From Zygnema cylindricum (taxonomy: Eukaryota > Streptophyta > Zygnematophyceae > Zygnematales > Zygnemataceae): DNA of 64,000 nt. Positions 45,201 to 56,691 of the stretch are shown in pieces. The stretch covers positions 24,600 to 88,599 of the forward strand of contig JBBHKE010003204.1 in NCBI GenBank assembly GCA_037447655.1. The letters are read 5' to 3'. A program made the position numbers and the translations under genes. Positions within the stretch are counted from its first letter, which is position 1, and every line of letters begins with the position of its first letter. Under the pieces are notes generated by a model. The model did no database searches. It worked only from the letters and a program-made list of their open reading frames with translations, and had not been told where the DNA came from.

Positions 45201-46906
45201 CCAATTATCGATCATTTTACCAGATCCGGCCAATCCAGTCGTTTGTCTTTTCGCCCACTTGTGAGTCGTACTATCCTCGACTTTTCTGACTGAATTTGAT
45301 GTTGCATCACTTTTTGTTCCTGAAGTGAACTGTCGATAACAACCTCATTATCTTGTAAATGAAAATCGTTTTTGTCATTTAGTGAAGTAGCAAGCATTTG
45401 ACGTCGATGAGTTTCTTGTGAATTTGGAAATCTTAAGAAATCGAAGAACTGTCAGAGAAAATAACACCATTAATATCCCAAGTTGGAAAGGATGGACAAG
45501 ATTTCAAAGGTTAGATCCAACGATTGAAATTGCACATGCTGGTTGAGGGAGGGAGGGAGGAAGGGAGGGAGAGGAGAGGGAAGGAGAGAGAGAGAGAGAA
45601 AGAGAGAGAGAGGGGGAGCGAGAGCGAGAGCGAGAGAGAGGGAAATAGAGAGAGAGATAGATAGTGAGAGAGGAAGGGGGAGAGAAAGGGAGAGAGGGAG
45701 AAGAGAGAGAGAAAGGAGAGTGAGGAGAGAAAGGTTAAGAGTATACGAAACACATTTAACGCTACATGGAAAAATGAACAACGGCAGAGCTATAATAGTC
45801 CCATGGAAACAAATAGTTGCAATAGTCCTACAGCCTTTTCATCGATTATCAAATTTATGTTTATCACTCACTTAGTTTGCCCTCAAATCCATGTAACTAC
45901 GCGACATTGTAGAACATGTTAGAGATCTCGTTAAAATGAACTTTATAAATGCTCAAATGAAAAAAGTAATTATTAAACATTTGTGTGAGATTTTACTCCC
46001 ATAAATACTTCTAAACAAGAACGGAATTCCTATTGGGGTGGTCCGAAGGGTTGAGGATTTTTCTATTTGGCAATATTCGAAAGAATACTCAAAACTAATA
46101 CTATGCAAATTTTGACATTTTGGTGTATTCGGTAGCTAACAACCTAGAAGTATATTTATGTCGATATGGCATGGACAAAAGCAGCGATAAAACAAAAAAC
46201 CTTTGAATTGGATTCATAGTTGAGATTATGTGCTATTATCTTAAGGCACGTCAAAAGTCAACATTGGACATTGAAAATTGGAAATTGGACATTGGAAATT
46301 GGACATTGGACATTGGACATTGGAGATTTGACATTGGACATTGGAGATTGGAAATTCGAGAATAGACATTGAACATTGGAGATTCGACTTTGTTGGTTAG
46401 AGATTGAACATTCATCGGTCATTGGACATTGAATGTTGATCATTTCATGTTGGATCTTTGGCCATGCGGCATTAGACACGAGACATTGGACGCCATACCA
46501 TATCTATCATTAGCGCTAACAACACTAATTCCGTACCAATGTGTTTTGTCCTTCCACCACAAAATAGCATAAGTAATACAAATTTCATTTTTATGAACGC
46601 TGTTAACGGTTCGAACAGCCACATCATTTGTATGATTAACAACACTAATATTAGAAGCCCAGATTAATAATTTATTCACATCATTTATAATAAAAGGTGT
46701 ACTGAGCTTTATATTGAGCTAAAAATTTGAATCCCTTGTTGATGACGGTGATGACGTCATTGATCAAATGTGTACGAAGATTTTGCATGAGAACAGAATG
46801 CAAAAGCTCTTACGTGGCGATTGGAGAATGGCAAATGACCGCATCGTCCCGTAGCAGGCAGCACCAGCAGAGCCAATAGGAATGCAGCTTTCAATATAGT
46901 AGCCAT
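42237..46906 (-). CDS. Fucosyltransferase-like (GT37-type) secretory glycosyltransferase, six exons
   Basis: Minus-strand exons: 1 46906-46814, 2 46718-46499, 3 45448-45221, 4 44796-44560, 5 43946-43501, 6 42750-42237 (stop). All introns are GT-AG. Exons 3-6 join with matching phases (0, 0, 2), giving about 474 residues. Exon 1 encodes a signal peptide or anchor (MATILKAAFLLALLVLPATG). Exon 4 has CGGALLPEE and LGLGNSLRGYTSAFVFSLLS, like the GLGNR...ASAFLYALL motif of xyloglucan fucosyltransferases. Exon 5 continues VLNVLCKAF and ends FDIGIQIR (family V.IQIR). Exon 6 has ILNIFMATDNEALRPTF and PTMAEFFLLGRSTYLLSFLG followed by ASTFG, the C-terminal acceptor/donor region (AE..LLS..D...TS..STFGY). 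Such enzymes add fucose to cell-wall polysaccharides or glycoproteins in the Golgi. Exon 2 ends in phase 1 while exon 3 begins in phase 0, so a small exon may be missing or a junction misplaced. The exon 6 start was chosen at TAG/T because the phase fits and a T-tract precedes it. The exact sugar is unknown. Confidence 0.75.
43085..43260. repeat. GA-rich intron tract
   Basis: A GAGAGGGAGAGG-type purine run on +, inside the last intron of the fucosyltransferase-like gene. Frames through it are Gly/Arg/Glu-rich artefacts. Confidence 0.8.
44880..45210. repeat. CT-rich intron tract
   Basis: C/T-rich sequence (CTCCCTCC and CCCACC units) between exons 3 and 4 of the fucosyltransferase-like gene. 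No coding signal. Confidence 0.75.
45540..45735. repeat. GA-rich intron tract
   Basis: A GAGAGAGGGAGA purine run on + within the intron between exons 2 and 3. It is the third such tract in this gene. Confidence 0.8.
46258..46440. repeat. ACATTGGA minisatellite in an intron
   Basis: A short unit (GACATTGGA, GAAATTGGA, GAGATTGGA variants) is repeated about 18 times. On the minus strand it gives a QCPMSNVQ-like repetitive frame, which is an artefact. It lies just after exon 2. Confidence 0.85.
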
Positions 46907-48955
46907 CGAGTTTATTTAAAATAAAGTTTTAGGTTTTGCTTTGCGCTTCAAGCCAAGCTTTGAAATAGGTTTGGAATACCGTACGATAGCTGCGATCTGC
47001 AATATTCCATGAAGTGGCGAGTTTTCTATTCTAGACTTCTAATTTCATGACACGATTTATGTACGGACAAACTGTACAAAAAGTACAGGCGTGGGAGAAT
47101 CTGTCAGCGAATTAGAATACAACAAATTTACAAGAAAGTACAAAGCGTGGCAGACTTCTGTCAGTGAAAATAGAGTACGTGTGAATGTTTCAGTGGTCAA
47201 TCTTTTCCGAGTCTAAAACGACAATCTCACAGGTTGAGATTTTGTTGTGTACTTATGATGTACAGCTTGTCGTCTACAGTACTTTTGTACTTTTGTACTT
47301 TGTACTACCGTCATAAATTGCTGAAAGGCAAAATTTAGGGCTAAGGGTAAACCTCCATCCGGCGAAAAGTGAGGTTGTTTACTAAAAACGTACATCGTTG
47401 TACAAGTTTTACTGTTTTCTTTTTTTTATGAAACATGTATGCTTGAGACTTTGCAAGATTCTCCAAACTTTTGGGCGACAATTTTGGCCGTCCGATCTTG
47501 TGTTTTCGAAAGCAACCACTCTTTACATCGCTCATTTTAATAAACAAAATCGTCCTTTTTCTTTATTTACACCGTGTAAAGCTAATGTACTCAAAAGTGT
47601 CTTTGTCATCAACCACACACTGGGTGTGTATGATTGGATATGAAATTGTGAATTTTATAGTCCACGGAAAACTAGGGATGACAACTTATAATTGGCAAAA
47701 GGCCATGTGTCTTCGGACAGACTGGATTAAAATCCAGCAAATCCGAAGAAATAATATTTTCCGGCACAAAACGACAAATAATATTTGCCGGCAGACCCTC
47801 TCAGTGTTGTGTATCGGCAAGATACTCATCGCGATAAAACCGCTACTGATAGTTATCGGTTATCGAACGGTGAGGGGTCTCGATATATCGCTTCGAGACC
47901 AACAAATTCTTTATCGGCGATAAATAGACAAAAATATAGTACGCTATACAATAATACTATATAATATATTGTATTATATTATTTATTGTATATAGCATGG
48001 CATGCCACGAATGAAAATCTGTTCCGTATTCCTTATAACGGGAGTTCAATACAGACAGCGCAACACATTAACGTTACAAAACAAATTTAAAATTAATTTA
48101 AGAACCGTGGAGCATTTTAATTGTTAAACTGGTAAAATGTTTTTACTTTTCAATTCTTCACTATGGCTATATTTCTTTTTTTGTTTCTTTGGTGTTAAAT
48201 AATGTTAGAAAGTTTACTTTGCATCTTAAATTGACAACATTATCGAATAAAGGGAGAGGCAATCTCATTGAGAGATGTTATTTTGACACGTAATTCAATG
48301 TGAGCCACCCTAAATTTATCCCAGTGCTACGATTTTTAGTGTTGTGTATCAATCGCGATTAATCTGATATCGAAATTATCCGTGACCGAACTGTGAAAGG
48401 GAGCGATATATCGCTCCAAAGCCAGCAAATAACCATCGCGATACATCACGGAGGATGGAGGGGTGATCCGGTCCGTGAAAAAAACAATACAGATGTATGG
48501 TTATGTCGTACATATATGGAGATAATTGTCAGCTCAATAATTATCGAGTTATTTTCTCGACATATTGGTAATTTTCAATGTAATTCCTTCACCAATTTCT
48601 AAACAAATAATAGACGTTTGGTCGTAGGTCTTGACATCCATTCAAATAGGCCCGATCTGTCCGGAATGACATTCTTGTCTATCAAAAATTTTCCACAAAT
48701 AAAGAAAAGAGGATTTTCCCCACGACGATGAATTTTTTTTCTTAAAACATCATCACGAAGCTTTCATAAAAAAGATATTCGTGCCTTCATTTTTCTAAAC
48801 TTGAGCTTCGTATTCGTTATGCCGACAAAAACATGATGTGTAAACTCCTATTTACATTTCAAACGTATATTACAAATTTACAATGGACCACCTTTATAAA
48901 TATCGAATATAGTGTTTCAATTCGACATTTATGATATCAATGACAAATGCTCCCA
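46907..48955. other. Upstream region of the fucosyltransferase-like gene and intergenic repeats
   Basis: No gene seen. Positions 47050-47320 contain repeated TACAAAAAGTACA and TTTTGTACTTTTGTACTT blocks. 47800-47930 and 48345-48450 are two related blocks with ATCGCGATA and GATATATCG units, including an 18-bp palindrome at 48400-48417. 47940-48000 is TATA-rich. Confidence 0.45.
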
Positions 48956-48959
48956 GTAT

Positions 48960-49170
48960 GTCTGTATGGAAACGTCTATCTATCTATCTCTCGGGTGACC
49001 TCACCAATCGGGTAACTTTGTCCTTCAGGAGACCTCACCGATTGGGTAACTTTTAAAATAGGCCCGATTCGTTGAAAGTGGCGCAAATTGTGTAGGTGTA
49101 CCGTTTAAAAATAGACCCGAATCGTCAGGCGACCTCACCGACCGGGTAACTTTTAAGGTTGAAACTTTGT
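48960..49170. repeat. Degenerate repeat with CGACCTCACCGATCGGGTAAC core, block 1
   Basis: The motif GACCTCACCRATYGGGTAACTT occurs three times (about 48999, 49032, 49130), with AGTGGCGCAAATTGTGTAGG between. A related block lies at 50110-50270. The two blocks flank the LTR remnant at 49240-50040. Confidence 0.65.
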
Positions 49171-49239
49171 GGCCTCCATTATCATAGAGAATATACAGCG
49201 TATATAAGACCTATAAGATAATGCTTGCCCCTTCTTCTT

Positions 49240-50040
49240 TCCCACTAAATAAGTGCCACCCTGGCACACAAATATTATGACCAGCGTCACCCTTCTGAGG
49301 GCCCGAATCCCTTGAGCCAAACGCAAAATGAATCACTGAATTTGCTCCCCTGAGCAGTAAATTATCAATGGTAAAAGATGACCTTTATAAATACAAGCTC
49401 TCTCAAAGAGAAGTGGCTAAATTTCACTTACCTAGTCTACCTACTCACAACTACCTACAACTAAACCCTAGACCAATACGAATACTGTACACTACAAAAA
49501 GGTACAAAAGTTACACTGGCCGATGTACTTTTTAAACGGCCATTGTATGACATGGCCTTCCTTGTGACATCTATCAGATCGCGAGCCATGGTTTCTCCTC
49601 CCATCTTCTCCGGTGTCTAATAATGTGATGGCACATGGCATCGCGTGACGGTATCTCCGAAAGCCGCCAAAAGTTCATTCCGAGTTGGCGGCTGCAACGA
49701 CGGCCGTCATAACAAATATATTTACATGGTTATTATTCGTGTATGTGCATGATGTCACATGTCGTCGTTTCACATGTGCCTCTTTATTAGTTTGTTCCAT
49801 TAAATGAATTCGTTGTTGCGTAACTGTTTATTACAATGTCAAACCTGTATCTACTCCACAACGACTACACATATAGGGCGGAAGACTACTATAGACTTTG
49901 CAAGACCCAGGATCAAATCGAGACGAACCCAACATTTTGGAAAAAAATGTCCTTTGTTCTAGTCTGCCACCTTTTGACCAAAGGAGGCAGTCATGGTTTC
50001 TTGTATCATTGACCCTTTCACTCTCTTTAGAGTCTAACAA
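49240..50040 (-). repeat. Diverged copia-family LTR remnant
   Basis: TGCCACCCTGGCACACAA, CTCCCCTGAGCAGTAAATTA, TACAAGCTCTCTCAAAGAGA and a TGTACTTTTTAAACGG block follow the order of the element 1 LTR. A CAGGATCAAATCGAG box is near 49910. It is more diverged than the other copies and has no internal region. Confidence 0.6.
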
Positions 50041-50109
50041 ATAATAGATAAGTGAACTACGCGTAACCTTTTTTCAACAAAGGTAGGACCGGTTTGTCTT
50101 TGTGCACGT

Positions 50110-50270
50110 CAGTATGGAAACATGTGTTCATATGTCCCTCGGGCGACCTCATCGATCGGGTAACTTTTAAAGTCGGCCCAATACGACAAAAGTGGCGCAA
50201 AGTGTGTAGATGTCCCATTTTTTAGTGGGCTGGGTTCATGAAAGTGGCGCAAATTGTGTAGATGTGAGAA
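50110..50270. repeat. Degenerate repeat with CGACCTCATCGATCGGGTAAC core, block 2
   Basis: Resembles 48960-49170: CAGTATGGAAAC, then CTCGGGCGACCTCATCGATC and two AGTGGCGCAAA.TGTGTAGAT units. Confidence 0.6.
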
Positions 50271-51716
50271 GCGTACGTTAATATAATTTTGCCACACAAT
50301 TATCTCTTTCGCGAGACATTCTTGCACTTTGGAAGTGTTTGTGATGTGTATGCGTTGTTGGTCAAATCACCTTATGTTTGTAATTCTCATGTACAGTGAA
50401 GAGAGACTGTTTATATTTATTGCATATCTTAAAATTAATCATTGAACACATAAACGTACGATGGTTGTATACTTTGTTTATGACAAAAGAAAGCGTGATA
50501 AGAAAAGACACAGTCCATGCCCGTGTAATGGCAAGGGTCGCAAAAGTCAACATTTCATATACCCGAATCCTATATATATATATATTTTAAATTTGAACAC
50601 CTGAAATTCGGTCAGGTTATGTCACACTTCTAAATTGTTACGCGGTACCCCGTACTAGTTTACGAAAAAAATGTTAACCAAAATTGGATTTCTCGTGACT
50701 ACCCTTACTTGCTCGTACCCGAATAAGTACCAAACTAGTGGTACATCTCCCTTATACCTTCCACGATATCAAGAGGAAATGGTACAATGTTGTTCGGTAG
50801 TATGGACACTACAGTACTAAAGTGGAACGTACCTACAAAACCTTCAATTATTTATGTCATTTTTTGCTTACCTGGCCGTACCCGATTTTTTTTTTTGAAT
50901 CGCCCGATCATATCCGGCTGGCCCCCAAAATTTGGTAGCGGAATCCGTTTCAAATGCGACGTGGCTGGTCTAGTACGGATCGGGTACGAATTCGGGTACC
51001 CGATTGCGACCTCTGTGTAGCGCGCATGAGAAAATAGGACACGACTACTGTACAGTACAGACTCGTATTGAACAAGCCTCCATACAAGTGTGGGACCTTC
51101 GGTACCCCTTCGACACTCCTCGACGCCTTCGGCACCTGGCGTGATTGGGTATGCGAATAGGGTTCATATGTTTAGGGTCATTTATTATTTGTAATGGTTG
51201 TTTTATTTAATATTAAAAAAGAAAAACAAGATAAAATAAGCCCTGCACATATGGTCGTGCGGAGAATACGGGTGACGTAGATGCCTTCGCCACCCTTGTA
51301 TTGTACAATACTGTAGTTTCGAAAGCTATCCCATGAATTGCTTTTAGCGTTCATAACGCTATTTACGTGCACCATAATTTAGACCGAAATTCTGAAATAG
51401 AATTAATAAAAACCCTTTGAAAAACAAATTAAAGTAAATGATTTCCTTGAAAACCCCAAAATTCCCAATTAGTTTAACAATTCTAATTATTTTTCAACCC
51501 TAATTATTTCATAACGCTAATAGCGATTCACGATGTAAAGTATCTATCGATAATCGCAGGGAGGGGTCACAATTCAGTTACCCGAACCTTTCAGTACCCG
51601 ATTTTATTTTCTCGTTTTCTTAGTCACCTGGCCGAATCTGGCCGCCCCCCAAAATTTGGCACCCAAATCCGTTCCGGATCCGACGTTGCCCGTTGGGTAT
51701 TGATCGGGTAAGGATT
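50271..51716. repeat. Intergenic; two copies of a TACCCGATT repeat
   Basis: 50700-51020 and 51580-51716 share the order ACCCGATTTT, GGC..CCCCCAAAATTTGG, AATCCGTTYC, GCGACGT and GATCGGGTA. The second copy is split by the LTR element at 51717 and resumes after 55281. 51300-51545 holds worn ends of the inverted-repeat family. No gene recognised. Confidence 0.55.
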
Positions 51717-53074
51717 TGTTGTTCTTTGGTCTAAAATAGACCGCAGAAGCGACCCAAACTATCATGCAAGAAGCTAAGCAAAAATAGGTCGACGAACAAT
51801 CATTTGAAATGTATCCTCCATATTAACATACAACAACATTTAGGGTTTTATGGAATAATCAACATAAATAAACCCTATGACAACATCTAAGGTTTGATGG
51901 AATAATCGACATAAACAAACCCTAGGACAAATGCATAAACAATGCATATCAAACATATATAAAACAACATAAATAAATAATAAAGACAAATGCATTTCAC
52001 ATAAACAAAAGTATAATCAAAGTATAATTAAATAATCATTATATCATTCAAAGTGCATGACCTAATCGACAACCCTAAAAGTCTACATCTTCGGTCCCCA
52101 CTTTACTAACCAGCATTGATGATTATTCTAATGAAGCTCAAACCTATATATACACTTGTGAGCTGTTAACAAATCACTAAGTGTCAAAATAACCAACGTA
52201 AATTACATAACTGTCATTAAATAAAACTAATCGTAAGCGTACACCTGAAAGTTAAGCAATCGTAAGCGTACACTTGTCTGCAAATACGACACATAAATTA
52301 AAGTGTCGATATCCTCATTAATCACGTAAAATATAACTATTTTAATCAACACTAAATCATTAATTCAAATAAGACAAAACATTGATGCTTCAAATATTTA
52401 CACCGACGCATCCAAAAATCCGCGTCATAAGTGACAACTTGCTTAGTCACTTGTCGATAAGTCCACGTAGTGAACCGACATCGCATATGTACGGTCCACT
52501 AGATAATGTGTCATAAAAACAATGTGGTCCCTTAAAAAATCGGCTGACGCCATCCGCCTTCCACGTGTACCACGAATCACTTGTCAAACAATCCGTACCA
52601 TACAAATCTTGTCCGTACCGAAATCACGTACTTCGTCATAAATGTCGCGTGTCAAATACGACGCTCCGTACCGGCGGCGTCACATTTAATAAATGCGGTC
52701 TGTCGCATTATGTTTCATATGGCCGGCGTACTTTTCAAATTCTTCGAATATTTCAAATCGAATCGCGAAGCGATCCGCCGTCCATTTCCATTTCGTATTC
52801 CGTATTTTTCGTACGCTTCTTCGCGTCACTTAATTTGTACTTTTTCGTCACCTTAAATTCATATTTCATATCGGATCGCTTCGCGATCCGCCGTACATTT
52901 TCAAATGTTTGTTCGCGCCACTCACACGTAACTTTAATTTTGCTCGTACACTTACTCCCCCAATCCACAAATCCTTTCGAACCTCCACAGTATATAACGT
53001 AAATATATACGCACGAAACGTCGCGTGCGCATCAAATTTCACATACGCACGAAACTAAATCTTCAAAAACAACA
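51717..53074 (-). repeat. 3' LTR of the non-autonomous LTR element
   Basis: 1358 bp. On + it begins TGTTGTTCTTTGG and ends CTTCAAAAACAACA; it is near-identical to 53925-55281. The complement of 53075-53090 (TTTCGGGGGAG) is the polypurine tract. Open frames inside (for example 52565-53002) recur identically in the other LTR and are LTR sequence, not genes. Confidence 0.92.
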
Positions 53075-53924
53075 CTCCCCCGAAAATTTAGTTTTGTGCA
53101 TCCATTATGCCACGTCATCAGATGTCACACTGTCACCTCCATCTGAATCCGCCAAATGCCTCCGACAGAATTTTCCACTTGTTCCACCATCGCTTCCGCT
53201 GCCTTCATATGCCTTCCAAGTTTCATAATACATAATATATATTTTCATTTTCCGATTACAACAAAATTTTATCTTTTCTCAACAATATCTAAATCTGAAT
53301 CTACTTCTCACAATTCTGTCACAAATCAACTAAGAATTAAAACCAAACGATCACACTAATAATATATCCCAACTCAAAATTTATACCTCAACCATATCAA
53401 ATCTAGATTTCAAAATTTTTTCTTTTCTTTTCATTTAATAATCTGATCCCAAAATTTCCCATTAAAAATACACTTAACAAATAGTATTTTCCCAAAAATT
53501 CTAATAATATCACAATCTACATTACAAATCCAATTTTCAACAATCATCGATCCACAAAATTTGGATCTCTCCAAATGCCACAACTCCACCTTTCGGATCT
53601 CTCTCCCCCAAACGTCGAATCTCCACCTTCCACATCTCTCCATCAAACGAATATGTATTTTCCAAAAATAAAATATCATTTATCATAATTAATCATTTTC
53701 ATTGAGGGTAGACATTTCGGCACTCTCACTAAGTTAACCCTTGGGGCGATGCAAGATTAAACTCGGCACATACCAACACTATGATAAGGCCGATCTCATG
53801 GGTACACAGACACCATTACTGCAATACAACCAGCAAGGACAATATTAACCCGCTACAATGCGTGTGACAAAAACCTACATCGACTTAACCTAACATATGA
53901 TAGATGGGGTGTGGGCCCATAACC
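53075..53924 (-). other. Internal region of the non-autonomous element, non-coding
   Basis: A/T-rich sequence. The longest frame (53679-53431 minus, 82 residues, start of a Trp/Arg-rich peptide) has no recognised family. The primer-binding site is at one end and the polypurine tract at the other, as expected of a replicating template. Confidence 0.75.
53911..53924 (-). promoter_or_regulatory. Primer-binding site complementary to the initiator tRNA-Met anticodon arm
   Basis: The + strand reads GTGGGCCCATAACC directly before the LTR at 53925. It is identical to the site of copia element 1 (28350-28363) although the LTRs of the two elements are unrelated in sequence. Confidence 0.82.
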
Positions 53925-55281
53925 TGTTGTTCTTTGGTCTAAAATAGACCGCAGAAGCGACCCAAACTATCATGCAAGAAGCTAAGCAAAAATAGGTCGA
54001 CGAACAATCATTTGAAATGCATCCTCCATTTAACATACAACAACATTTAGGGTTTTATGGAATAATCAACATAAATAAACCCTATGACAACATCTAAGGT
54101 TTGATGGAATAATCGACATAAACAAACCCTAGGACAAATGCATAAACAATGCATATCAAACATATATAAAACAACATAAATAAATAATAAAGACATATGC
54201 ATTTCACATAAACAAAAGTATAATCAAAGTATAATTAAATAATCATTATATCATTCAAAGTGCATGACCTAATCGACAACCCTAAAAGTCTACATCTTCG
54301 GTCCCCACTTTACTAACCAGCATTGATGATTATTCTAATGAAGCTCAAACCTATATATACACTTGTGAGCTGTTAACAAATCACTAAGTGTCAAAATAAC
54401 CAACGTAAATTACATAACTGTCATTAAATAAAACTAATCGTAAGCGTACACCTGAAAGTCAAGCAATCGTAAGCGTACACTTGTCTGCAAATACGACACA
54501 TAAATTAAAGTGTCGATATCCTCATTAATCACGTAAAATATAACTATTTTAATCAACACTAAATCATTAATTCAAATAAGACAAAACATTGATGCTTCAA
54601 ATATTTACACCGACGCATCCAAAAATCCGCGTCATAAGTGACAACTTGCTTAGTCACTTGTCGATAAGTCCACGTAGTGAACCGACATCGCATATGTACG
54701 GTCCACTAGATAATGTGTCATAAAAACAATGTGGTCCCTTAAAAAATCGGCTGACGCCATCCGCCTTCCACGTGTACCACGAATCACTTGTCAAACAATC
54801 CGTACCATACAAATCTTGTCCGTACCGAAATCACGTACTTCGTCATAAATGTCGCGTGTCAAATACGACGCTCCGTACCGGCGGCGTCACATTTAATAAA
54901 TGCGGTCTGTCGCATTATGTTTCATATGGCCGGCGTACTTTTCAAATTCTTCGAATATTTCAAATCGAATCGCGAAGCGATCCGCCGTCCATTTCCATTT
55001 CGTATTCCGTATTTTTCGTACGCTTCTTCGCGTCACTTAATTTGTACTTTTTCGTCACCTTAAATTCATATTTCATATCGGATCGCTTCGCGATCCGCCG
55101 TACATTTTCAAATGTTTGTTCGCGCCACTCACACGTAACTTTAATTTTGCTCGTACACTTACTCCCCCAATCCACAAATCCTTTCGAACCTCCACAGTAT
55201 ATAACGTAAATATATACGCACGAAACGTCGCGTGCGCATCAAATTTCACATACGCACGAAACTAAATCTTCAAAAAGAACA
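53925..55281 (-). repeat. 5' LTR of the non-autonomous LTR element
   Basis: 1357 bp, partner of 51717-53074. On + it begins TGTTGTTCTTTGG and ends CTTCAAAAAGAACA. Confidence 0.92.
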
Positions 55282-55391
55282 GGATTTGGTTACCCGATTG
55301 TGACCTCCGTGGCTAGGTCTGAAAAGGTACATATCGGTTTTCAGTAAGATGTTACCGATTCACAACACTTACTTTTAAGGCTTCAGTTATG

Positions 55392-55617
55392 TACATTGCG
55401 AACCGCTATCAGCGTTAACAAACATTTAGTGTTAACGAACAATTAGTGTGGTTGACGCTAATTGGGAATTTGGGGATTTGTCGCTCTAATTAGGAAATTA
55501 GTCTCTCTAATTTGTTTATTAAAGTTTTTTTTAGTCACTCTATTTAAGAATTTGGGTACAAAATTAGGGGCGCTGAATTAACGTTACTTACCCTAATAGC
55601 GATTCACCGTGTACAGT
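55392..55617. mobile_element. Short inverted-repeat element of the TACACCGTGAATCG family
   Basis: The left end TACATTGCGAACCGCTATCAGCGTTAA and the right end CCTAATAGCGATTCACCGTGTA are imperfect inverted repeats. It is about 225 bp and non-coding. Confidence 0.6.
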
Positions 55618-55654
55618 ACACCGTTTATCCGATAAATGTTCAATTCATAGTTAA

Positions 55655-55952
55655 TAAGTAGGCGTTTTTATGGTAGGCCTTTGGTCGGCGCCTTTGTCGT
55701 AAGTTGTGTCTTGGGCTTTTCATGTGATCTTCTTAGATCGCTACTTTGATCAGCGACCGTCCGATTGTCCGAATCTAACGATGTAAATAAAAATTTTTGG
55801 TTCGAATGTTTTAATTTGTCCAAATTTTGGTCTGAATGTTTTAATTGGTCCGAATAGGTCCGAATACAGTATGGGTCTTAAGGTCATATTGTATGTTTTG
55901 CATACAACAGGCATATTGTATGGGCCTACTTTCACCTACTTTTGAACTGTGG
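55655..55952. repeat. 295-bp repeat, copy 1
   Basis: Matches 56362-56660 in direct orientation. Shared blocks are TAGGCCTTTGGTCGGCGCCTT, GCTACTTTGAT.AGCGACCGTC and TTAAGGTCATATTGTATG. The ends CAAAAGTAGGCG and CCTACTTTTGAAC are inverted relatives, so it may be a MITE. Confidence 0.7.
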
Positions 55953-56361
55953 TCCAATTTATACGGATTTGATTTTTTTCCCGAAACTACCTAGTATTCG
56001 CTTGTTTAATAATTTTTGTAAATTTCGTATGTTTCACACTGTACGGAAAATTGTACGGACAAAAAAAAAGAGAACGTTGCTTCATTTGCGCGCACGTATG
56101 TTTTACCTGTCCTCCACTCCGTCTTCAGAAAGAAGCCGCCGTTGGAGACACCGTAAATTCCGCCGCTCGCCGCTATTGTAGTTCATTGCACTTTTCAGTT
56201 TTTTCTGGTATTGAATATATATATTTTTTGAAATTTGAAAGTCAAAATAAGGTACGATTTTTAAAAATTCCGAAACCGATTGATGCGCACTGTACGTAGT
56301 AATCATAAGTTTAAACCGTGCGTGTTATGCGCATAGGACATCTATGGTTTATCGCATAGTT

Positions 56362-56660
56362 CAAAAGTAGGCGGTTTTATGGTAGGCCTTTGGTCGGCGC
56401 CTTCATTGTAAGTTGTGTTATGGGCTTTTCATGTGATCTTCTTCGATCGCTACTTTGATTAGCGACCGTCCGATCGTCTGAATCTGACGGTGTAATGTTT
56501 TTTTTTTGGTCCGAATGCTTTAATTGGTCCATTTTTTGGTCCGAATGTTTTAATTGGTCCGAATAGATCCGAATACAATATGGGTCTTAAGGTCATATTG
56601 TATGTTTTGCATACAATAGGCATATTGTATGGGCCTACTTTCACCTACTTTTGAACTATG
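56362..56660. repeat. 295-bp repeat, copy 2
   Basis: Second copy of 55655-55952, about 410 bp downstream. Its edges TTCAAAAGTAGGCGG and CCTACTTTTGAACT form an inverted terminal repeat of at least 11 bp. Confidence 0.7.
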
Positions 56661-56691
56661 GTTTATCGCTATGAGTGTTAATAATTTTTTC

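Larger units (their letters stand above)
51717..55281 (-). mobile_element. Young non-autonomous LTR retrotransposon (3565 bp) with GGATT target duplication
   Basis: Two 1.36-kb LTRs with TG...CA ends flank an internal region of only 850 bp (53075-53924). The target site GGATT is duplicated at 51712-51716 and 55282-55286. Removing the element restores a continuous TACCCGATT-type repeat, as judged from the homologous copy at 50700-51020. The primer-binding site (53911-53924) matches that of copia element 1. There is no gag, protease, integrase or RT, so it must move with borrowed proteins (LARD/TRIM-like). The LTRs differ at only a few sites, which implies recent insertion. Confidence 0.92.

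Noticed and set aside
46258-46479. 73-residue repetitive frame (minus)
   Set aside because: Translation of an ACATTGGA minisatellite within an intron.
52565-53002. 145-residue frame repeated identically at 54772-55209
   Set aside because: The identity is explained by the two LTRs of a recent element; it is antisense to the element and resembles no family.
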